From Larix sibirica (lineage: Eukaryota > Streptophyta > Pinopsida > Pinales > Pinaceae), in contig NWUY0300002448.1 in assembly GCA_004151065.3 (NCBI GenBank), forward strand, positions 2,393 to 13,057: 10,665 nt of DNA, written 5' to 3'. Below are positions 1 through 6,516 of this stretch, in pieces. Every line of letters begins with the position of its first letter. Position 1 is the stretch's first letter. Under the pieces are notes generated by a model. It was not told where the DNA came from. It searched no databases and saw nothing but the letters and a program-made list of their open reading frames with translations. Position numbers and translations under genes: made by a program.

Positions 1-85
1 ATTGTTACTCACACAAAAGGACACTATGGATGGAAGAGGATGGATTTTCTATAGATGTTTATGGCCTTAGTCATTCTCTGATTCT

Positions 86-277
86 CTAGATCACCTTTTT
101 TTGTGTATTGACCTTAGGACATACACGCGTTGCTTTAGACTGGACAACTAGCGATTCACTCTCTTGTGCTTCCTTTACCATTCGCAAGTTTCCCTGAAAT
201 GTTGCACTCTCTTGTTGTTTGAATCTTCCTAGTGGGTCAATCACTAGTTGCATATCTTCCACCTGCGTGTTCCTCAT
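86..277 (-). CDS. Short unassigned open frame, 63 codons
   Basis: An ATG-to-TAG frame on the minus strand encodes a hydrophilic peptide beginning MRNTQVEDMQLVIDPLGRF and rich in Gln, Glu, Lys and Val. The composition looks more protein-like than most chance frames in this A+T-rich window, with few Phe, Tyr or Cys. I see no signal peptide, membrane segment or known motif. Directly upstream on the same strand is a T-rich run ending in a TTTATGAG-like context, so the start could be an exon edge rather than a true initiation codon. I do not recognise the family. It may be a chance frame or a piece of a decayed repeat ORF whose rest lies outside the window or has been lost. Confidence 0.2.
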   Translation of the reverse strand: MRNTQVEDMQLVIDPLGRFKQQESATFQGNLRMVKEAQESESLVVQSKATRVCPKVNTQKKVI

Positions 278-389
278 AAATCACGAAAAATAAAAAACAA
301 ATTCGAAATATGGGAAGTTGGAGTTGGTTTTCTAACTTACACAACCATCCTAACTCATCCTCTCTTGAACCTACTCTCCTTGTTTTGGC

Positions 390-396
390 ATAAATA
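390..396 (+). promoter_or_regulatory. Possible TATA box (ATAAATA)
   Basis: The sequence GGCATAAATACAAAGGG contains a TATA-like heptamer. An AATAAA-type signal follows about 160 bases downstream (553-558), within TTAATGCAATTAATAAAGAG. A TATA box with a poly(A) signal this close is the usual U3-R arrangement of a plant LTR. Single short motifs arise often by chance in A+T-rich DNA, so this is suggestive only. Confidence 0.3.
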
Positions 397-419
397 CAAA
401 GGGAGGGCCATGATAGAAG

Positions 420-871
420 GGGTTCACTCATTTTACAAATAAATGCTGGAGGGATTTTGGTAGAAGGAGAGAATCAAGAGAGTATAGAGCAGGTTTCAAG
501 AGGTGTTGTTGCAGACTAAGGTGAATGTATCTTATTTCTATTTAATGCAATTAATAAAGAGATATTTCCTTTCTCACATTACTAGCATTTGATGTATGCC
601 TTAGATATTTGAGAGTATTTCACATTTCTATGTTTATATCTTTCTATGTGATTATATATATCTATATGTGGTCAAAAGATTTGAGGAAGGTGTCATTTTT
701 TTGTAGGTATCTGTGAAAGATTGTGGAGGAAAGCTTAGGGAATCAAGTGCTTGGATCAACCTTCTTTGATATAAGGTACCAATTTCTTAACTTCAAAACC
801 CTACCCTATTTCATGAATAATGTCTTGTTGTTTGTCTTCAATTTCCCTTGGTTTCTGCATGTTTAATTCAG
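420..871 (+). other. Candidate spliced leader downstream of the TATA-like box
   Basis: Three segments carry canonical plant splice borders in the right order. A donor AAG|GTGAAT lies at 520/521. An acceptor TTTTTTTGTAG ends at 706, a short middle exon runs 707-775, a donor AAG|GTACC lies at 775/776, and an acceptor ending TTTAATTCAG lies at 871. The implied introns (186 and 96 bases) are T-rich. No long frame runs through the exons, so this would be an untranslated leader. It could belong to the broken frame that starts near 1800. GT and AG pairs are common by chance, so confidence is low. Confidence 0.2.
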
Positions 872-1799
872 TATGTTGGTGACCTCTTATCACCCCAATC
901 ATTAGGAACATTTTCCATACAACAAAATGGTTGTATCCAAGTATACCCTTTGTGAGTGGCTTGGCCTTAATATTTTCAACATGAGCGATACTATTTTTAT
1001 CAAGACTATTATTAGATTAACCATCAAATTCAAATATGCTTTATCTTTTACAATATGGGAAAGGGACTAAACCTAATGTTATGACTCCTAAGATTTTATT
1101 CCAAGGTTTGAGTCTAATCCTAAGTATATGTTGGATCATATTGTATTGTCATGATTTGATTAAAGTTGTGCCAAATATCGTGGAGTACAAAAATAAATCA
1201 TAATGAATTGATCTTATTATGACCATTTATTAGCACGATTTGATTTAATATTCCAAGATATTCATAGTTGGGATTTAGGTTGATAGCTGCGATGATTAGT
1301 TGGACACCTCCACTTCAGGGTAATGACACATGTAATGTCAACCTCCATTCTATCGAGCTTCTCTTGGCTTACTCTTCCATGTGTTAATTTGGACATACAA
1401 TGTTGAAACCAGTTTAATTGCCACCTTTTCATTTCCAATCACAACTTGTTGATGGGACTTAACCACTTGTCGTGGCATCAATCCTATTGATCGTAGTTAT
1501 GGATCAATGTTTAAACTACCATCTTGTAGCATGTCTCTTACTCCCATTAAATCCTATTGATTTCACTCTTGGTACGTACAACTGAGGTATTCATTTACTG
1601 TCATTCTAATCCTTCGACCATTCTCAATCCATTTCATTTGCATTTCATTATGTTGAGTTTTCTTCCTCTCTCGATGCTCTCCTAGGGTTTCAAATATATT
1701 GTTTCTTATAGAATCTTCCATGATGCCTGTGTATGCATCCTACACTACTAGTTCTTTTGAGATCTCCTATTCAGTATATGTTTTGCTCGTCACCTTGAT
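872..1799. other. Stretch without a confident gene
   Basis: About 930 A+T-rich bases with scattered stops on both strands. At 927-1070 (+) there is a small ATG-initiated frame of 47 codons, starting MVVSKYTLCEWLGL, too short to judge. GGTGACCTCTTATCACC at 878-894 can fold with a GGTGA/TCACC stem. It lies where a primer-binding site would be expected downstream of an LTR, but it does not match the common initiator-Met or Asp tRNA primer sites I know. Otherwise I see nothing specific. The stretch may be the leader of the repeat ORF that follows. Confidence 0.3.
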
Positions 1800-4208
1800 A
1801 TGGGTCTAATAAAAATAATTGAACTCGAGAACGCTATAGCATTCGAGGCGAATGGTCACCTAGATAATCAGTTTGCAAATATGTGTTGGTTGAAGTTCAT
1901 TCAGGAATTTCCTGGTTACAATAAATCAACCATGATTGCATTCACTTAGTGTTTTGATGGCCACCAGGTTCAAGTGGGTGTTATCGAATTTGAGGTGGAT
2001 GAGGGTTTTATTGCGTGAGCTACCGAATTTCCTCTTATAGGTGATAGTCAGTTTAAGCACTCTAAGTTACAGATATTCCCCTAGAGCAAGTTATTGGTCA
2101 ATCCCACTTCTGCCATTAATTATAAAAAAGGTATGACTAGAACCCAATTTAAAACTGAATGGCAAGATGTGTTTATGGTTTTGTGTCAGTTTGTTACTTG
2201 TGAGGGTTGGTTCAGTCTATATTTTCACTACCACCTCGATCTGTTCATGGTGATTTTAGGGTTTGATATTAACCTACCATACTTCCTTTTTATGAGCCTT
2301 AAGTCCATGGATTCACATGTGTAAAGGAACTATGATCCTTCACCTCGTAGCTTGTTTCATTTTGGTATGATTCGAATTCTACTGCAATATAGTTAAGTCA
2401 GGTTAGTGATAATTGGCATAATTTCATTGTGATAAATTGGTTTGAAGATTTCCTTCCTAAGGCTAGCATTATTTCTACTAGTGTTGTACATGAATCCCCT
2501 TAATTATCTAACTTTGGTTCTCCAAATTTGAATCATGAGGTTTAAAATAACTAGTAGGCCATATCTAATTTCTTGGATGCTTCCATATTGGTCAATGAAA
2601 CTTAGGATACTCAGATGCTGTCAAATATTTCTCAGCAAAATCTTGACTTTATTGTTCATTCATGTGAAGAAACCTTATCACAAGATGAAACCTTGACCCA
2701 ACCTTAGTAATTGGCTCATATAGTTGGATTTACAATGGAAACTAGTCAATTACCTACCAATTTCGTTAAGCCCAAAAACTATGCATTGATAGGTGAAATT
2801 TTGAACAGGGTAAAGCTCAAATTACCAATCAACTGTTGGTTTATTAAACTAGGAAGGTTTGAAATGGGTTTCTTCACATAATTTCTTGGTTGAGTCTTCT
2901 CATAGCCAACAAGAAAACATCGAACAAATTATTGAATATGCCTTGGGGAGGATCGTGTTAACCCGAATTCTCAAGAATCTATGTCACTTGGAAAACACGG
3001 TTCAAGTTAAATCATATGAAAACTTAAACACTTTGGTCACTAGAATCTCAGTGTAGAATACAAATCATGATATTATTTATCATAGTCCACACTATTGAGA
3101 ATTATTTGTGTGAAAATTTTTTTAATGCAACTAATTAGTGTATCTCTGTTCAAGTTGGAAACCAAGTTCCTTTTCGACCAACGAATGTTTTGATAACTCA
3201 TAGTTTGCATTGATAGGAAAAAATTGACTCTGTATGTCAAATTGGTTTGATTATAGAGAAATGAAATGAAAAAATTGATGTTAATTTGTCTCATGATTAA
3301 TGCTTTGATCAAAATAGCCAACATATTTATGTCAAAAATGAATATGGGGTATCCCATGATGTTGTTGATAATGTAGTCATCCCTGAAGTAAATTTCGATA
3401 GACGCTGGGATGCTGATCATGAGAAGAGGTCCTATATGTTGACAAACGAATAAATTAAAAATGAATCCAGGGATCAGGTTCATGAAAATAAAGTTATTCA
3501 AGATAATAATGATCACGTTGTTCATAGGATATCTCATCATATTCAAACCTTGATGCACATGGTTATCAAGTTAATTCCTCTTAAGGATCGACCATTTTAT
3601 CCAAAGGTCAATCATGGACAATCACAAAATAAAATGATCAAGCATGATGATGTCAATGTTTCCGGTGAGAGGATGGATATAATGTTGTCTATGATTTCTA
3701 GAAACATAGTTCTTGTTTAAAACCCCAATTTTGTTATTGGCGGTGATAAGATTGAGGATTCAAATTATATGCATGAGACTCATGAGCATAAATCGAAACT
3801 TGAGGTACAATATCGACTGGATTGTGGTTACCAATTTCCTTCTTTTATGAGATCGAATCCACGATTTGAAAGTATAGGCCCAACTCTTGATAAATTTAAG
3901 ACTTGTGATCAACTTACCAAGATGAATCTCCACCAAAAGAAACATATCGGGCCATGTTTTCCATGTTTTCAATACCTTTTGAATCCTTACATGTTTAAAT
4001 AGAACTCTCTACTAGAGGATCTTGAGGACTTGCAAGATAAAGGTCTTGATTTGAAAAGAAGATAAGGGAATTGAATGAAAACCACCAGATTGAAATCGAC
4101 AAGCTCCAAAAGGAAGCTAAGGCTATAGAGAAAAACACAATCATTCACACTATGGGAGTTAACATCTTTGTTACTCTTGATGATTATAAAATCCCAAATC
4201 TGAAGTAG
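1800..4208 (+). pseudogene. Broken repeat-borne ORF, about 800 codons, function unknown
   Basis: Read with four frame changes (near 2400, 2850, 3080-3109 and 4060), this region gives one continuous protein-like sequence. It ends at TAG 4206-4208 and carries about 22 internal stops. ATG 1800 is the first Met in the opening frame; an in-frame TGA lies at 1758. Legible blocks include AIAFEANG (1833-1856), VGVIEFEVDEGFIA (1974-2015), FVTCEG (2190-2207) and NLPYF (2271-2285). A long Asn/Asp/His-rich middle follows, then a charged Glu/Lys/Leu tail from about 4003 to 4150 that looks like a coiled coil. The N-terminal blocks resemble, from memory and unverified, an uncharacterised protein family carried by repeats in gymnosperms and other plants. 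No CCHC knuckle, protease, RT, RNase H or integrase motif was seen. A purine tract and LTR-like start follow about 500 bases downstream, so a gag-like ORF of a non-autonomous LTR element is the best guess. It is clearly dead as a coding gene. Confidence 0.6.
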
Positions 4209-4635
4209 TCACCTTTTGCGATTGGTATACATATTTCTTTATATTTGTATAGGTGTGTGATTTGACATTTAGCTCAGGTAATTGTTATAAGTTGCATTAA
4301 TTTTTTTTACTTCTTCATTTATATTTTGGTATTTTGGTTTCTAAAAAGTATTTGCAGAGCCACTTTTGAATATTATTTTATTTGTTTCTTTGTAGGGGCT
4401 TTGGATCAAATGCTAATTGGGTACAACTGGTACATTTACCTTGGATTTTGGCTAAAGTGGACATGTGGCATGCAAACTAAATTCATATCTCAAATTATTT
4501 GTAGGTAGTTGGATTCTCCTATGTTATCGAACCACTTGATAAGTTACACAACCACCTGTTATTGAGATTTAATGATTCTCAACCATGCCTTGTTTGATAT
4601 TATTATTTACTAAATATCAATACTCGATGAGTTAG
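4209..4635 (+). other. 3' flank of the broken ORF with an intron-like segment
   Basis: No convincing gene is present. Positions 4278-4395 look like a short plant intron: donor CTCAG|GTAATT, a very T-rich body, and acceptor TTTGTTTCTTTGTAG|GGG. A second acceptor-like TTATTTGTAG ends near 4505. Joining 4277 to 4396 leaves an open frame across the junction (reading ...TFSSGALDQMLIG...) for about 50 codons. This may be chance or a lost 3' exon. The rest is A+T-rich DNA leading into the 440-bp duplicated unit. Confidence 0.25.
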
Positions 4636-5074
4636 CTATGTTCCACTATTTTAGTAAACAATTATCAACATGACATATTTTGTAAATCATGACTATCTTT
4701 AAAAGGAGGATGATAGTTGTTGTTATGGGGATGGAATGTTTTGGGATTAGTGTACACTCTATTTGAAAGAGATATGCAACTCTTTTATGATACTTCTATA
4801 CACATGTATGTGAATGTCTTCAATGCTATTAATATATTTGTTTTCATTATAATTGTGGTTCATTGTCTTTGTGGGATTCTAGATTAGAACTTTGACCGTG
4901 TTTGAGTTCTACTGGGAGTTATTCTATTGTTTCTTCTTAGAATTATTATTTGAGAAGTGATAATAATTTTATGTCGTGCATACACCAATCTAAATTTATT
5001 TAAAGTTCTTTTTTGCATTATATAAAAGATTATGATTTAATCTTGTTTGACAGTGATCTGCAAGATCCTTGAAT
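4636..5074. repeat. 440-bp direct repeat, copy 1 (439 bp)
   Basis: This begins CTATGTTCCACTATTTTAG and ends CAAGATCCTTGAAT. It is about 96% identical to 5076-5518, with roughly 18 substitutions by eye (about 13 transitions) and one 4-base indel near 4785. The unit contains a purine tract and TG start (4701-4712), TATATAAAA (5019-5027), and a 7-bp stem in AAGATTATGATTTAATCTT. The copy ends exactly at the N at 5075. Confidence 0.9.
4701..4712 (+). mobile_element. Candidate polypurine tract and 3' LTR start (copy 1)
   Basis: AAAAGGAGGA is an uninterrupted 10-purine run followed at once by TGATAGTTG, the usual layout of a plant polypurine tract next to the TG of a 3' LTR. It lies about 500 bases after the broken plus-strand ORF, in the same orientation. 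ACTATC and GATAGT flank the tract as an inverted repeat. The LTR's right end and its 5' partner were not found, so the boundary is a proposal. Confidence 0.4.
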
Positions 5075-5075
5075 N
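5075..5075. other. Single N, assembly join between repeat copies
   Basis: One ambiguous base lies precisely at the junction of the two 440-bp copies. Such a placement fits two contigs whose overlapping ends were not merged, rather than a miscalled base. Confidence 0.75.
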
Positions 5076-5518
5076 CTATGTTCCACTATTTTAGTAAACA
5101 ATTATCAACATGACATATTTTGTAAATCATGACTATCTCTAAAAGGAGGATGATAGTTGTTGTTATGGGGATGGAATATTTTGGGATTAGTGTACACTCT
5201 ATTTAAAAGAGAAATGCAACTCTTCTATTTATGATACTTCTATACACCTGTATGTGAATGTCTTCAATGCTGGTAATATATTTGTTTTCATTATAATTAT
5301 GGTTCATTGTCTTTGTGGGATTCTAGATTAGAACTTTGACTATGTTTGAGTTCTGCTGGGAGTTATTCTATTGTTTCTTCTTAGAATTGTTATTCGAGAA
5401 GTGACAATAATTTTATGTCGCGCATACAACAATCTAAATTTATTTAAAATTGTTTTTTGCATTATATAAAAGATTATGATTTAATCTTGTTTGACAGTGA
5501 TCTGCAAGATCCTTGAAT
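5076..5518. repeat. 440-bp direct repeat, copy 2 (443 bp)
   Basis: This is the second copy of 4636-5074 in the same orientation, with the same first 18 and last 14 bases. It has its own purine tract (5141-5150) followed by TGATAGTTG at 5151, and TATATAAAA at 5463-5471. It also has a 4-base insertion (CTTCTATTTATG against CTTTTATG). Unlike copy 1, it continues to the right into unique sequence. Confidence 0.9.
5141..5152 (+). mobile_element. Candidate polypurine tract and LTR start (copy 2)
   Basis: The same AAAAGGAGGA|TG arrangement as at 4701. About 75 bases upstream of this tract are also duplicated, so the repeat is not simply two LTRs. It is a duplicated or unmerged piece of internal DNA plus LTR. 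If the N is an artefact, this copy and 4701 are one site. Confidence 0.35.
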
Positions 5519-5936
5519 TTATTCTTTCACATTATAACATATGCAATTTTAGATAGTGGATTGTAATTCAGTGATCTAGAAATCATATGTCATATTTTAT
5601 GCAAAACATAATTTGATTAGTTTGTCTTTTATATTAACTAGGATAATCTTAAATAGACATGACTGTGTCTCTGTTTTATTTAAAGTGAGTCTGAACATTG
5701 TGAGTTCTTTTTATTTTTCTGTTTAGTGGATGTCTCTGTTGAGAAGAAACATAATAGATCTACGTAGTTAATTAAATGGCATGCTCATCGATCCTAATTA
5801 GATAGAATATTTGCTGGGAAATTGTTCTTTTTCTGTTATTTAATAGATTGAAGTATTAAGTATATTTATTCATATTCTAGTTTAATTGGTGTGCTTTCTC
5901 TATTCTTTAGAATTAAGATTTTGTCTTAAAGTTTGT

Positions 5937-6014
5937 TTATTATTAGTATCTTTGAACTAATTGATTTCTTGAATCTTATTATTAGTATATTTGAACTAAT
6001 TGATTTCTTGAATC
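5937..6014. repeat. Tandem duplication, 2 x 39 bp
   Basis: The unit TTATTATTAGTATCTTTGAA... ending in TTGAATC occurs twice in direct succession (5937-5975 and 5976-6014) with one mismatch (GTATC against GTATA). A further TTAT begins a third copy. This is a recent local duplication, with no N at the junction. Confidence 0.95.
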
Positions 6015-6118
6015 TTATGTATGTTTACTAAGATTTGGGGAAATAGATTTTAGTTCTTAGAAAGTTCATATCTCTTGTTTAAATTTTCAATTCATTGTTT
6101 TCTATAAAAATGTAATCC

Positions 6119-6140
6119 TTTCTTAGGACTTCCTAAGAAA
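6119..6140. repeat. 22-bp near-perfect palindrome
   Basis: TTTCTTAGGA and TCCTAAGAAA are exact reverse complements separated only by CT. This is unusually strong dyad symmetry for the surrounding A+T-rich DNA and could form a tight hairpin on either strand. No terminator, binding-site family or transposon end is evident from it alone. Confidence 0.85.
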
Positions 6141-6335
6141 TGTTTTTGTAGATTTGTACATCGTGTTGATATTCTAATTGTGTATATATATTCAGTTAAT
6201 TTAGTTTTACTGTTTATTTAGTTTAGGTTAGGCTAGTGTATATTTGGCCAACGGAGCCATTAAACCTGTCAAGGACAACTACCTTAAATGGATTGGGTCA
6301 AGCTTAAAAGAAATTGGACTAGGCTATTTCCTCTT

Positions 6336-6367
6336 TGTTGACCGGGTCTCACAAATTCCCGTCAACA
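6336..6367 (-). mobile_element. Candidate 3' LTR start of a minus-strand element
   Basis: Read on the minus strand from 6367, the sequence begins TGTTGACGGGAATTTGTGAG and soon reaches GGTCAACA. Its first bases therefore pair with an internal copy: TGTTGACCGGG at 6336-6346 against CCCGTCAACA at 6358-6367, with one bulged C. Just upstream on that strand is an imperfect purine run (GGATGGGAATA, 6368-6378). The site lies 150 bases beyond the end of the broken minus-strand ORF. Purine run plus TG is the layout expected at a 3' LTR. No second LTR was found to the right, where the 5' copy should be. Confidence 0.4.
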
Positions 6368-6516
6368 TATTCCCATCCACATGTAACTTTACATTTACAT
6401 TTCTCAATAGAAAATATGATAAAAATATAATTAAAGTTACAAAATTAATCTAGGGCATTCCCTTGAGTTTGAATAAATGCATCCCAAATTTCAGAATCAT
6501 AAGATATTATATTTAA

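Larger units (their letters stand above)
5519..6243. other. A+T-rich stretch without a gene; two LTR ends may lie here
   Basis: No frame of note on either strand. The plus strand is T-rich and the minus strand A-rich. The stretch lies between a rightward LTR-like start (4711 or 5151) and a leftward one (6367), so it may hold the distal parts of both LTRs. I could not place a matching CA end or a target-site duplication. A 39-bp tandem duplication and a 22-bp palindrome are listed separately. Confidence 0.35.

Noticed and set aside
540-625. Apparent similarity between 520-620 and 4820-5560 (GTGAATGT, AATGCNATTAATA, TTTCNCACATTA, TTAGATA)
   Set aside because: The shared words are short, and their spacing differs greatly between the two places (about 30 against 250 bases). 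This is too weak to call a 5'/3' LTR pair by eye; a gapped alignment would decide.
648-668. Short TATATA microsatellite-like run
   Set aside because: Too short and imperfect to be a meaningful repeat in A+T-rich DNA.
878-894. GGTGACCTCTTATCACC as a tRNA primer-binding site
   Set aside because: It does not match the common plant primer-binding sequences (TGGTATCAGAGC or TTGGCGCC types), and its symmetry better fits a simple stem.
3073-3558. 161-codon minus-strand frame, the longest uninterrupted frame in the window, very hydrophobic
   Set aside because: It lies antisense to the Asn/Asp/His-rich part of the broken plus-strand ORF. Antisense of such codons gives Ile/Leu/Val/Met, which mimics membrane segments. 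The sense reading joins smoothly with coding-like blocks on both sides.
3760-4002. Opposing frames of about 70 codons on both strands
   Set aside because: The plus-strand one is simply an unbroken segment of the 1800-4208 reading and is not a separate gene. The minus-strand one is its shadow.
4636-5518. Reading the 440-bp repeat pair as the two LTRs of one element or as an LTR-LTR tandem
   Set aside because: The duplicated unit includes DNA upstream of the purine tract, which LTR duplication would not copy, and the N sits exactly between the copies.
6244-6453. 69-codon plus-strand frame starting at a TTG
   Set aside because: It overlaps the LTR-like start read on the minus strand, begins at a non-ATG codon, and has no coding-like features.
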